Origin: Euptelea pleiosperma
Taxonomy: Eukaryota > Streptophyta > Magnoliopsida > Ranunculales > Eupteleaceae
Assembly: GCA_035048495.1 (NCBI GenBank)
Contig: CM068545.1
Coordinates: forward strand, 14,033,702-14,097,701
Length of the DNA: 64,000 nt
Direction: 5' to 3'
Position numbers and translations under genes: made by a program. The notes below the pieces were generated by a model. That model was not told the DNA's origin, searched no databases, and was given only the letters and a program-made list of their open reading frames with translations. Shown here in pieces: positions 34,273 through 46,491 of this stretch (positions within the stretch are counted from its first letter, which is position 1; each line of letters begins with the position of its first letter).

Positions 34273-37066
34273 AACTACAGTGCTACAGAGAGAGAGAGAA
34301 ACAGAGAGCAGGTTGAGTTTCCCACCTGGGTAAGAGCAACATATATAGAGGCCTCTCTCCAACCAAAATAATTGGCCCTAATGGAAGACAGAGTCCGGAT
34401 TGTGTACGCCACCGCTCTTTGCGTGCCATGTGTACCCTAAAGATTGAAAACTCTACATCCTACACTTGTTTCTTTAAGAGTTAAGAGTGTTACTGGAGAA
34501 AAGTTAATAGAAGGTTGTGGGAGTATTAAAAGAGAAACAAGGAAGTTAAAAGAGTCTTCAGAGTTAGGAGAGAGAGTTGAGAGAAGTTGTCATTAAAAAA
34601 GAGAAGGTTGAAGGAAAGAGATTAAGATTTAAAGGGGAGTGTAAATTAGACATTTATCAAGTAGGCAATAGAATAGGAAGGGAGGCCAGTAGTACCAAGC
34701 TTTATTGAATGTTATCTTTGCTCAACCTTTATTTATGAGGGCCTTACATATTTGGGCCCAGCTAGCCCGACCCTAAGGGCTTGAAATTAATAGAAAGCTC
34801 TCATTTTAGGTTTCCAAAGGGTTGGGCTGAGCCTCCTTACAAGAGGGCCAAATTGACACTCCTACATACATTGCACAAGTCTGAGTAGAACTTTGCTATA
34901 GATGTTGGACCACAATGAGTCACGTGCCAACGTGGCACACTCTTAAAGATCCCCAACCCTATAGATGTTTGGACCATCCCTAAGTGAACTTACATACCAA
35001 AACCCAGCCTAATTAGTAATTTTAAACCTTTGGATCGTTGTAACCAAATAATGCTCAAATTCCTTGGTGGAAAATCAACGCATGAAAATGAATCCAGTCC
35101 AATGCTTAGAAATCACTAATCAGGCTAAGTTTTGATCTGTATATCCACCTAAGGTTGGACCAAACATCTATATGGTCAATTCTCTAAGAGTGAGTTAGGT
35201 AGCTCACTGTGACGGACATCCGTCAGCAAAATTTTAATTACTCCAATACACAAGTCCAATAAATTGTTAAACTTTTTTGAGACCACTGGCCGTGTGAATG
35301 ATTGACCCATCCCTAGCTGGACCTACAAACGAAAAAATCAGCCGGATTGGTGATTTATAGCCATTGGATCTAAGTACAAGCTAAAATTCAACCCATGGTA
35401 ATGATAGAGAGAGAAATATATGATATATTTTCTACTATTAGAAAAGTGCCACGTGAAAGATTATAAGATATCAATGATCCTGCTGATATTTGAACCAATC
35501 CTAGGCGAGCATGCAGCCCAAAAATTAGCGTAATTGGTGATTTCTAGGCATTGGATCTGAGTACCACCAAAATAATGTTCGAATTACATGGTTGAAAATC
35601 AATCGATGAAAAAGACTAAAATCCAATGGTTAGAAATCACCAATCCGGCTGATTTTTGGTCACTAGCATTAGTGACCCATGCCAATCACAGACACCTTCC
35701 ATGTGATACATTGCCTTCAAACCCAACTTACGAGTAAAACTTTGTTGACCGACCACAATATATGCCACGAGCTAGACACACTGCTAACGGATATGCTGGC
35801 TGTATGGATGTGTCCTATCCATGGTTAAAATGAACCCATGAAAATGACTCCAATCCAATGCTTAGAAATCATTAATCAGGCTAATTTAGGTCCACCTTGG
35901 TTTGGGTCAAACATCCATACCATCAGAAATCTCTAAGAATAATGCAGGTGGCTCCAATTGCGGCCGCTTAGTAAAGTTTTGCTCCCCACTTAACCCGAAT
36001 TAAAGGTTGTTTATATTTTATATTGTCAAATTTGTTGAATTCTCTTCAATATTCCCAATTAAAGTGTTTTTCTATATTCTTCATTGATCGTTAATTGGAT
36101 TCAACATATCCACACAATTATTGCATCGTGGATTGTGTTACTCTTGAATCCAATGGTCAATGGCCTCAAAACCGGCACATATTTTTGTCCGATTATCCGT
36201 GGGATAGAATTTTCCAAAGAGTTGTTATAACTATAAGGTCACTGTTGGTTTGACTAAAATGAGCATTGTGGAACCCGCATGGGAGAGCCCCAAGGGATGA
36301 TTTTTTTTGGAGAGTTTGGCTTGCCTCACCCATTTGGTTGAGGAGATGCCTCAACCCCCTATCATGGTCTGACACGTGGAGGGAAGGACAAGGGCTACCT
36401 CTAGGGTAGGTTGCGTCTACGAAATCCTACTTTTTTAATTTTTTCTTTATTTTAATAGTTTATTTTCTCTCTCCTCTATATTAATGTCAACAAACAATAC
36501 TTTCCTTTATTTACTCCCACGCCATTAACATAGTAGAAGTAGAACTTTGAAAACGGACGTTAACGACGGACAACATATGATCCACGTGGAACGCTCTTAG
36601 AGGCCATTGACTGTATGGATGTTGGACCCATCCCTAGATGGACAAACATACTAAATTTCAACCTGATTAGTGATTTATAGCCGTTGGATTAGAATCTGGT
36701 CTTTTTTATCCTTTATGTTTACTTTAACCATGGGATTTCGGATTTCGAACATTATTTGGGTACTCAGATCCAACGATTGGAAATTACCAATCAGGCTGCA
36801 TTTTGGTATGTTATCCATCTAATGATGGGCCAAACATCCATACGGTCAGTGGTGTCTAAGAATGTCCCACGTGGCTCATACTGTGGTCCATCCTTGTTCA
36901 TCGTCAAAGTTCAAGTAAACCTGCGCTAACATTGGGCTGTGAGTGAAGCCAATCACAGCCCACAATACGAACCACATGACACACTCTTAGTGGATGCTGA
37001 GCGTATGGATGTTTGGCCAATCCCTAGGTGGACCTACAAACCAAAAATAAATCTGAACAGTGATTT

Positions 37067-37225
37067 CTAAGCGTTTGTAGTTGCACCATTAGTGCTCCCA
37101 TTTTGTTGCTCTAACGACATATAAACCAACTGTTTGCTTGTTATAGTAGCAGTAGTGGTGGATGACTTTGTTTTATTAGAATAGAAGGAGGTGGTTAGAA
37201 GTGGGAAGGACATCAGAGTCGCCTT
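37067..37225 (-). pseudogene. Truncated PPO 5' end, array unit 4
   Basis: The normal start codon position (37225) reads AAG instead of ATG, so the first usable Met is four codons on at 37213. Homology ends at 37076. TATA box kept at 37293-37301. Closest in small details to the intact unit 1 (for example the leader GAGAGAGACAGAG and SLEQQNGST). Confidence 0.8.
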
Positions 37226-39047
37226 AACTACAGTGCTACAGAGAGAGAGAGAGACAGAGAGCAGGTTGAGTTTCCCACCTGGGTAAGAGCAACATATATA
37301 GAGGCCTCTCTCCAACCAAAAAAATTGGCCTTAATGGAAGACAGTGTCCGGATTGTGTACGCCACCGCTCTTTGCGTGCCATGTGTACCCTAAAGATTGA
37401 AAACTCTACATCCTACACTTGTTTCTTGAAGAGTTAAGGGTGTTACTGGAGTGTTGGGAGAAGTTCTAGAAGTTTTCATTAAAAAAGAGAAGGTTGAAAG
37501 AAAGAGATTAAGATTTAAAGGGGAGTGTAAATTAGGTATTTATCAAGTACGCAATTGAATAGGAAGGGGGGCCAGTAGTACCAAGCTTTATTGAGTGGTA
37601 TCTTGGCTCAACCTTTATTTATAAGGGCCTTACATATTTGGACCCAGCTAGCCCGACCCTAAGGGCTTGAAATTAATTGAAAGCTCTCATTTTAGGTTTC
37701 CAAAGGGTTGGGCTGAGCCTTCTTGCAAGAGGGCCAAATTGACACTCCTACGTACATTGCACAAGTCCGAGTAGAACTTTGCTGACAGATGTTGGAGCAC
37801 AATGAGTCACATGGCAACGTGGCACACTCTTAGAGGCCGCCAACCCTATGGATGTTTGGTCCATCCCTAGGTGAACTTACATACCAAAACCCAGCCTAAT
37901 TAGTAATTTTAAACCTTTGGATCGTTGTAACCAAATAATGCTCAAATTCCATGGTGAAAAATCGACGCATGAAAATGAATCCAGTCCAATGCGTAGAAAT
38001 CACTAATCAGGCTAAGTTTTGATCTATATCCACCTAAGGTTGGGCCAAACATCTATATGGTCAATTCTCTAAGAGTGAGTTAGGTAGCTCATACTGTGAC
38101 GGACATCCGTCAGCAAAGTTTTAATTACTGTGATCCACAAGTCCAATAAATTGTTAAACTTTTTTGAGACCACTGGCCGTGTGGATGATTGACCCATCCC
38201 TAGCTGGACCTACAAACAAAAAAATCAGCCCGATTTTTTATTAGATATCAATGATCCTGCTGATGTTTGAACCAATCCTAGGCGAGCATGCAGCCCAAAA
38301 ATTAGCGTAATTGGTGATTTCTAGGCATTGGATCTGAGTACGCCCAAAATAATGCTCGAATTACATGGTTGAAAATCAATCGATGAAAAATACTAAAATC
38401 CAATGGTTAGAAATCACCAATCCGGCTGATTTTTGGTCACTAACATTAGTGACCCATGCCAATCACTAACACCTTCCATGTGACACATTGTTCTCAAACC
38501 CAACTTACAAGTAGAACTTTGTTAACCGACCACATTATCTGCTGGCTGTATGGATTTGTGTCCTATCCATGATTAAAATGAACCCATGAAAATGACTCCA
38601 ATCCAATACTTAGAAATCATTAATCAGGCTAATTTAGGTCACCCAGGTTTGGCCAAACATCCATACCGTCAGAAATCTCTAAGAATAATGCACGTGGCTC
38701 CAATTGTGGCTGCTTAGTAAAGTTTTGCTCCCCACTTAACCCGAATTAAAGGTTGTTTATATTTTATATTGACAAAATTTGTTGAATTCTCTTGAATATT
38801 CTCAATTAAAGTGTTTTTTATATTCTTTATTGATCGTTAATTGGATTCAACATATCCACACAATTATTGCATCGTGGATTGTGTTACTCTTTAATCCAGT
38901 GGTCAATGGCCTCAAAACCGCACATATTTTTGTCCGGTTATCCGTGGAATAGAATTTTCCAAAGGCTTGTTATAATGTCACTGTTGGTTTGACTAAAACG
39001 AGCATTGTGGAACCCACATGGGAGAGCCCCTAGGATGATTTTTTTGG

Positions 39048-40033
39048 AGGATGATCTTAATGGTGAGAAGATCGTCCTCACCCAAAATTAATCCTAGGGG
39101 ATCTCCCACGTAGTCTCCATAGCGTTCGTTTGAGTCAAACGCCGTTGGACACTATAAATATCATTTTCCGAAAAAGAAACCTGATTTTCATGGAATCTTC
39201 AATTTCTTATTTCCTTTCCTTTTTCTAGTTCTTCTTCTCCAACCGTTGGTTGACCTTTAACGCTTAGAACCAAAAACAACCTCTCTCTTTACCAAAGACC
39301 CAACGAGGACTGGATTAGAGAAGCGAATTGGGATGATTGTTGTGCTAAATTTGGCATAAATCTCCCGTGTGGTGTCAGTCAATGTTGGGATGGAGACGAC
39401 GGAAGGGTACTCTGCAGCTACACTATAGACTCTAGAGCCTAGAATTCTCCTCTGGTTTCTGCAGTGGCGGATTTTTTTTTTGTTTGTTTGTTTACATAAG
39501 GTGGAGCCTCTTGTGTTTCACTACCACGCCGTCTCCCTGTGCGTGAAGTTTCAACCGACAAATGACAAGAGTTACATGCATGCCTTAGGGTATATGCATG
39601 AAGTGGACATGGAGAGGGTTGTAGATCTATTAGATGGGCAGTCTGAATTGGACACATCAACCCTCCACGTGTAAAGAAAATCAACAAACTACAGTGAAGA
39701 GTTCTGGTGCGTAGCTCCATAAAATCCTGTAAGAGGTGCCTTCAAATTCAAAGCCAGTAAATTCTGAGTCCGACGCATGCTTTTCTTTTCAACGAATCCC
39801 ACGTTCTCTTTATACACGCGGGACAAGAACTTGCTGAGGGAGGTCCGTATGAGCTACCTGGTAGGCTCCGAAAGAGACGACCGTATAATTTTTAGTGTGC
39901 AGGTCCACAAAAAGGGGCCAAGCATTCATGGATTAGTGGGCCCAATTGAAATATCCCACGTGCTTCTTAACTCGCCAGAGAGACGAACAATGAATTAGGG
40001 CCTGGGTGTGTATTGTCCTCAACAGTTAAAAAA

Positions 40034-40071
<38 letters not shown>

Positions 40072-40083
40072 TGAAAGATTCAA
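39048..40083. other. Intergenic; inverted-repeat remnant and simple repeat
   Basis: About 38965-39150 forms an inverted pair (TCACTGTTGGTTTGAC...GTCAAACGCCGTTGGA), a MITE whose left part belongs to the PPO array unit. 39160-40020 has no gene I recognise. A GA dinucleotide run occupies 40036-40067. Confidence 0.45.
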
Positions 40084-40294
40084 ACTGATGGTGTGATCCA
40101 GCGTAGAGGCATTCGTATGACTTCCCACTGTAGTCTTTGCAAAGCCAATACCGAATCAAATGATCATATTCTTTTTGAATGTCAATTTGCTAAGCAAGTT
40201 TGGATGGCATTAAAAAGGTTTTCGGCGTGAATACTGCCATTGAAAACTGGAATAACGTTGTTGACATTATTAAGAGGCGTAGTAGCCCTTTGTA
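40084..40294 (+). pseudogene. LINE reverse-transcriptase zinc-binding domain fragment
   Basis: Reads TDGVIQRRGIRM, HCSLCKANTESNDHIL, FECQFAKQVW: the plant zf-RVT domain that follows reverse transcriptase in LINEs (Cys-x2-Cys then His/Cys). A one-base loss near 40220 shifts the frame and a stop follows. Only this piece remains. Confidence 0.8.
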
Positions 40295-40324
40295 AAAGAG
40301 AAATTTTACGAAGCACACATACTT

Positions 40325-43300
40325 TACCTCTCTTTCTCATAGATTAATTTAAGAAGCAAAATGTTTTTGTACCCTTTAGATAAGTTATATAACTATGAAA
40401 GATTAGTTGACATTAATGTCATTTCTTTTTTAAAAATTGAGGTTATAATTTGAAACAAAATTTTGGATTGTGATTCAACATGTTTTGTCCTATAATAATG
40501 CAGTATATTTAAACTCGAGCTAGAATGTAGAGCAACGTACCTAAAAAATATTATAGAGCCCATTTGTTTACAATTCGAAAGAGAGCTTAAATGCATTGCA
40601 ATGCCTACAACATGGGCAAGCTCTGTGTTCCACAACAATAATGTGGAGTTTTGGCCCTAATTCATTACCCATTGGACCTCTGGTAGAGACTTTATAGCAA
40701 CGACATTTTTGTAAGAATTATCATCTCATCATGCATCCCATTCCAACATTTGATCCGGTGGCACTTATTGCTCGTAAAATGGATATGGCTCTTCGTGTGC
40801 AAAGTCCTAAAAATAAAAAATCTTTTTCGAATATTATTGTATAGAAAAATTAGAAACCAAAAGGGAAATTTTTTCCCTTACTGTCTTCTTCTTCTTAGCT
40901 CTTACTGTCTCGTGTCCATTTGTTTTTATCATCCACTCTTCCTTTCTGTCTCTTTTCTTACCCCACCTTTCACCTACACCCTTCATGCTGATTCATACCC
41001 TAAATTCAAGGTTGCGGAGTAGTAGTTCTCTTTCTAGGAGATTAATTTTAGAAGCAAAATGTTTTTGTACCATTTAGATAAGTTATATAACTACGAAAGA
41101 ATAGTTGACATTAATGTCATTTCTTAAAAAAATTGAGGTTATAATTAGAAACAAAATTATTGATTGTTATTCATCAGGTTTTGTCTTATAATAATGCAGT
41201 ATATTTAAACTCGAGCTAAAATGTAGAGTGACGTACCTAAAAAAAATTATAGGGCCCATTTGTTTACAGTTCGAAAGAGAGCTTAAATGCATTACAATGC
41301 CTAACATGGGCAAGCTTTATGTTCCACAACAATAATGTGGAGTTTTGGCCCAAATTCATTACCCATTGGACCTTTGGTAGAGACTTTATAGCAACGACTT
41401 TTCTGTAAGAATTGCCATCCCGTCATGCATCCCATTCCAACATTTGGTCCGGTGGCACTTATTGGTCATAAAACGGATAGGGCTCTTCATGTGCAAAGTC
41501 CTAAAAATAAAAAATATTTTTCAAATATTATTGTATAGAAAAAATAGAAACTAGGAGGAAAATTTTTCGCTTATTATCTTCTTCTTCTTAGCTCTTACTG
41601 TCTCGTTTCCTTTTATTTTTATCCTCCACTCTTCTTTTCTCTATCTCTTTCCATACCCCACCCTTCACCTACACCCTTCTTGTTGATTCATACCGTAAAT
41701 TCAAGGTTGCAGAGTAGTAGTTCTCTTTCTTGTAGATTATTTTTAAAAGCAAATTGTTTTAGTACCCTTTAGATAAGTTATATAACTACGAAAGATTAGT
41801 TGTCATTAATGTCATTTCTTAAAAAAATTGAGGTTATAATTAGAAACAAAATTTTGGATTGTGATTCAACGGGTTTTGTCCTATAATAATACAGTATATT
41901 TAAACTCGAGCTAGAATTTAGAGCAAAGTACCTAAAAAATGTTACAGGGCCCATTTGTTTACAGTTCGAAGAGAGCTTAAATGCATTGCAATGCCTACAA
42001 CATGGGCAAGCTCTGTGTTCCACAACAATAATGTGGAGTTTTGGCCCTAATTCATTACCCAATAGAGTTCTGGTAGAGACTTTATAGCAACGACATTTTG
42101 TAAGAATTATCATCCCATCATGCATCCCATTCCAACATTTGATTCCGTGGCACTTATTGCTCGTAAAACGGATAGGGCTCTTCGTGTGCAAAGTCCTAAA
42201 AATAAAAAATCTTTTTCAAATATTATTATATAGAAAAATTCGAAACCAAAAGAGAAATTTTTTCCTTTACTGTCTTCTTCTTCTTAGCTCATACTGTCTC
42301 GTGTCCACTTGTTTTTATCATCTACTCTTCCTTTCTCTCTCTTTCCTTACCCCACCTTTCACCTACACCCTTCATGCTGATTCATGCCCTAAATTCAAGG
42401 TTGCGGAGTAGTAGTTCTCTTTCTAGGAGATTAATTTTAGAAGCAAAATGTTTTTGTACCATTTAGGTAAGTTATATAACTACGAAAGAATAGTTGACAT
42501 TAATGTCATTTCTTAAAAAAATTGAGGTTATAATTAGAAACAAAATTTTGGATTGTGATTCAACAGGTTTCGTCCTATAATAATGCAGTATATTTAAACT
42601 CGAGCTAGAATGTAGAGTGACTTACCTAAAAAAAATTATATGGCCCATTTGTTTACAGTTTGAAAGAGAGCTTAAATGCATTGCAATGCCTACAACATGG
42701 GCAAGCTCTGTGTTCCACAACAATAATGTGGAGTTTTGGCCCTAATTCATTACCCTTTGGACCTCTGGTAGAGACTTTATAGCAACGACTTTTCTGTAAG
42801 AATTGTCATCCCATCATGCATCCCATTTCAACATTTGGTCCGGTGGCACTTATTGGTCATAAAACTGATAGGGCTCTTCATGTGCAAAGTCCTAAAAATA
42901 AAAAATATTTTTCAAATATTATTGTATAGAAAAATTAGAAACTAGAAGGGAAACTTTTTCACTTACTGTCTTCTTCTTTTTAGCTCTTACTGTCTCGTGT
43001 CCATTTATTTTTATCCTCCACTCTTCCTTTCTCTGTCTCTTTCCTTACCCCACCCTTCACATACACCCTTCTTGCTGATTCATACCGTAAATTCAAGGCT
43101 CTGGAGTAGTAGTTCTCTTTCTTGTAGATTATTTTTAAAAGCAAAATGTTTTAGTACCCTTTAGATAAGTTATATAACTACGAAAGATTAGTTGACATTA
43201 ATGTCATTTCTTAAAAAAATTGAGGTTATAATTAGAAACAAAATTTTGGATTGTGATTCAATGGGTTTTGTCCTATAATAATACAGTATATTTAAACTTG

Positions 43301-44482
43301 AGCTAGAATGTAGAGCAACGTACCTAAAAAATATTACAGGGCCCATTTGTTTACAATTCGAAGAGAGCTTAAATGCTTTGCAATGCCTACAACATGGGCA
43401 ATCTCTGTGTTCCACAACAATAATGTGGAGTTTTAGCCCTAATTCATTACCCATTGGACCTCTGGTAGAGACTTTATAGCAACGACATTTTTGTAAGAAT
43501 TATCATCCCATTCCAACATTTGATCCGGTGACACTTATTGCTCGTAAAACGGATAGGGCTCTTCATGTGCAATGTCTTAAAAATAAAAAATCTTTCAAAT
43601 ATTATTGTATAGAAAAATTAGAAACCAAAAGGGAAAGTTTTTCCCTTACTGTCTTCTTCTTCTTAGCTCTTACTGTCTCGTGTCCATTTGTTTTTATCAT
43701 CCACTCTTCCTTTCTGTCTCTTTTCTTACCCCACCTTTCACCTACACCCTTCATGCTGATTCATACCCTAAATTCAAGGTTGCGGAGTAGTAGTTCTCTT
43801 TCTAGGAGATTAATTTTAGAAGCAAAATGTTTTTGTACCACTTTGATAAGTTATATAACTACGAAAGAATAGTTGACATTAATGTCATTTCTTAAAAAAA
43901 TTGAGGTTATAATTAGAAACAAAATTATGGATTGTGATTCAACGGGTTTTGTCCTATAATAATACACTATATTAAACTTGAGCTAGAATGTAGAGCGACG
44001 TACTTAAAATAAATTATAGGGCCCATTTGTTTACAGTTCGAAAGAGAGCTTAAATGCATTGCAATGCCTACAACATGGGCAAGCTATGTGTTCCACAACA
44101 ATAATGTGGAGTTTTGGCCCTAATTCATTACCCATTGGACCTCTGGTATAGACTTTATAGCAACGACTTTTTTGTAAGAATTGTCATCCCATCTTGCATC
44201 CCATTCCAACATTTGGTCTGGTGGCACTTATTGCTTATAAAACGGATAGGGCTCTTCATGTGCAAAGTCCTAAAAATAAAAAATTCTTTTTCAAATATTA
44301 TTGTATAGAAAAATTAGAAACCAGAAGGGAAATTTTTTCGCTTTCTATCTTCTTCTTCTTAGCTGTTACTGTCTCGTGTCCATTTATTTTTATCCTCTAC
44401 TCTTCCTTTCTCTGTCTCTTGCCTTACCCCACCCTTCACCTACACCCTTCTCGCTGATTCATACCCTAAATTCAAGGTTGCG
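40325..44482. repeat. Six-copy tandem array of about 695-bp units (three dimers)
   Basis: Unit starts, marked by GAGTAGTAGTTCTCTTTCT, lie at 41017, 41712, 42406, 43104 and 43785, with the array edges near 40325 and 44482. Spacings are 681-698 bp. Unit ends alternate: odd units have TTGATCCGG...TTATTGCTCG and CATGCTGATTC, even units have TTGGTCCGG...TTATTGGTCA and CTTGCTGATTC. The array is therefore three copies of a roughly 1.39-kb dimer. Each unit has short ORFs of 60-130 codons, but none resembles a known protein and they are not conserved in frame length. Confidence 0.9.
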
Positions 44483-44634
44483 GAGTAGTAGTTCTTGTTT
44501 GAAAATCAAGTCGTCAAAGTTCTCTCTCTCTAGAATAGATTTTTTCAGCCCAAAATGGGAATGGGAATGGGATGGCCGGATTTCGAACTTATAATTTGAT
44601 GTTCAAGTTGATTTCATGATTATAACTTTCTTCC

Positions 44635-45120
44635 CACTCCCAAAAAAATGCCTATTAGGAATGGTTCTGAAGTGTTCCTATAGCATGCGTCGCAAAAAAA
44701 ATTATAACGGCTTATAACCGTTCCTGATTGTAAATTTCAGAATGATTAATATGAATCATTCCTAAACTATTAAGAAGCATTTTTCCACTTTAGGAACGGC
44801 TCTAAACTGTAACTAAAGCAAAATATTTTATCACATGTATGTAGGAATGGTTTTTCCACTTTGGGAACGGTTATAAACCATTATTTCTGAAAATAGGAAC
44901 TGATCTAAACTCTAAACCATTCCTCAAGTAGACGGCTTATCTACATGTAAACTCTAGCCATTCCTAAAGAGAGTGGTCTGATCATAATTAAGGATGGTTG
45001 CCCTCAGTTTGGAATGGTTTATGTATACGATTGTGGGCCGTTCCAAAGTTTGTCCGAAAAAACCATTCAATAAAATTATGAAGCTAAACTTTTCAACTAA
45101 TATTCTGCAACTAAATATTT
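44635..45120. mobile_element. CACTA-like terminal region (candidate)
   Basis: CACTCCCAAAAAAATGCC at 44635 resembles a CACTA transposon end. It is followed by many copies, in both orientations, of AGGAACGGTTATAAACC-like motifs, the pattern of CACTA subterminal repeats. No transposase and no second end are seen. Confidence 0.4.
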
Positions 45121-46081
45121 GTTATATTTTAGGGCTTTTTGGCTGTACCCCCTAATTATTTTATTGATGCAATCTGCATGATCACCCAACGTTTTTAAAA
45201 TATGTGTCTCACCCTTTGACCATGGTCAACATCATTGATAAAAGAGGGCCATTGAAAGGTCTCCGGATGGACATCCCAATATTTTTTAAATAACTATAAT
45301 GACCTTGGGTGAGACACAAATATTTAAAAAACATTGGGTGCGATTCAAATTGCATAAATAAAGGGGGACAAGCAAAAAATCCTTTTTCTAGGACTTTTTT
45401 ATAGGATTGTGAGCTAAAAACCATTCTTCATTTACTTTTGGCCCAACCTTGTGGATTTTGGACCCATCGTTAAGTGGAGCTACATACCAAATATCAGCCT
45501 AATTAGTGATTTCAAACCATTGGATCTTTGTACCCCAAGTAATGCTCAAATTCTACGGATAAAATCAACCCAGGAAAACGACTCTAATTCAATGCTTAAA
45601 AATTAACAATCAGATTAATTTTTGGTCTGTAGGTCCACCTACGGTTGGGCCAAAAGCAAATGAAGAAAGGTTTTGAGCTCACAATCCTATAAAAAAGAAA
45701 AAAAAGATTTTTTGCTTGTCCCCACAAGCCATCTTTACCAAAACATGTTAAGCATATTCAACCTACTAAGACATGTATATGTTTCTAGAGCTGCTCTCAT
45801 TTAAAAAAAATGAATGTTGTTCAAATAGTAACCGTGGACATATTTTAGAAAGGCCCAAATCGTTATTGCGCACAAAAATTTATTAATCTTTGGTGCGTGA
45901 AATCAACATATTTCTATCGATTGATAGTTCATTTGTTACGATTGTCTCCTTTTGTAATCGATCGAAAGTTCCAATTGGTAATTTTTCTCACGAAGAAGAG
46001 TCGTAACTTTCTTTTGGTAAGTCAAGATCATTACTTTTTTATATTTAGAAGCCTGCATGAAGATTCTTGGGTTTTAACTTT
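45121..46081. repeat. Two inverted-repeat elements and flanking DNA
   Basis: About 45133-45385: GGCTGTACCCCCTAA and, inverted, GGGGGACAAGC ends with shared TGTGTCTCACCC. About 45398-45705: ATAGGATTGTGAGCTAAAAA mirrored by TTTTGAGCTCACAATCCTAT with the common module inside. The rest (45720-46072) has no recognised feature. Confidence 0.55.
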
Positions 46082-46482
46082 GGGTCGGGCTCCAGTTACC
46101 GCCCTAAAATGATAGGATCCATTACAAGACACAATAGGGAACCACGTGGCAAACTCTTAGAGGACTCTGACTGTATGAATGTTTGGCTAATCCCTAGGTT
46201 GTCCTACAAACCAAAAATCAGCTTGATTAGTGATTTCTAGGCGTTAGATCTTTGCACCTCAAATACTGCTCAAATTTCACAGCTAGTTGAGATAAACCTA
46301 TGAAAATAAGTCCAATCCAATGCCTAGAAATCACTGATCAGGTTGATGTTTGGTTTGTACGTCTTCCTAGGGATTGGCCAGACTTCCATACGGTCAGAAC
46401 CCTCTAAGAGAGTGCCACGTGGCTCCCTATTGTGTCCTGTAAGGGATCCTGTCATTTTAGGGCAGTAAATAGAGCCTGACCC
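46082..46482. mobile_element. MITE, GGGTCGGGCTCCAG family
   Basis: Left GGGTCGGGCTCCAGTTACCG, right end complementary (CAGTAAATAGAGCCTGACCC). A perfect 9-bp duplication, TTTAACTTT, lies at 46073-46081 and 46483-46491. Each arm has a CACGTG box (46143-46148, 46416-46421). Sister copies: 54159-54512, 60818-61192. Confidence 0.9.
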
Positions 46483-46491
46483 TTTAACTTT

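Larger units (their letters stand above)
28238..39047 (-). repeat. Tandem array of about 2.95-kb PPO-promoter units
   Basis: Units: 28238-31169 (2932 bp, joined to the intact PPO), 31170-34122 (2953), 34123-37075 (2953) and 37076 to about 39047 (partial, with an internal deletion near 38230). Each holds, in minus-strand order, 2.7 kb of MITE-rich upstream DNA, the PPO promoter with TATA box, leader and about 50 codons of transit peptide. At each inner junction the PPO codons stop at a GGTAGTTGCACC segment that joins half of a common-module MITE (ends ...AGTGATTTCTAAGCGTT). Unit 1 lacks a short piece near 28840 present in the others, which explains its smaller size. Internal MITE pairs lie at about 28981-29310, 29350-29790, 29820-30085 and 30640-31010 and recur in every unit. 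Confidence 0.92.

Noticed and set aside
30286..36375. A 60-codon ORF (MSDHDTGLMHLLNQMGEASQ...) repeated three times at 2953-bp spacing
   Set aside because: It recurs only because the whole array unit is duplicated and lies in an inverted-repeat element; no homology recognised.
39439..39720. Overlapping ORFs of 64-93 codons on both strands
   Set aside because: No domain; part of the segment recurs at 61305-61365 as repeat debris.
41796..43872. ORFs of 80-131 codons in the 695-bp array
   Set aside because: Both strands open by chance in AT-rich repeats, lengths vary between units and none resembles a known protein.
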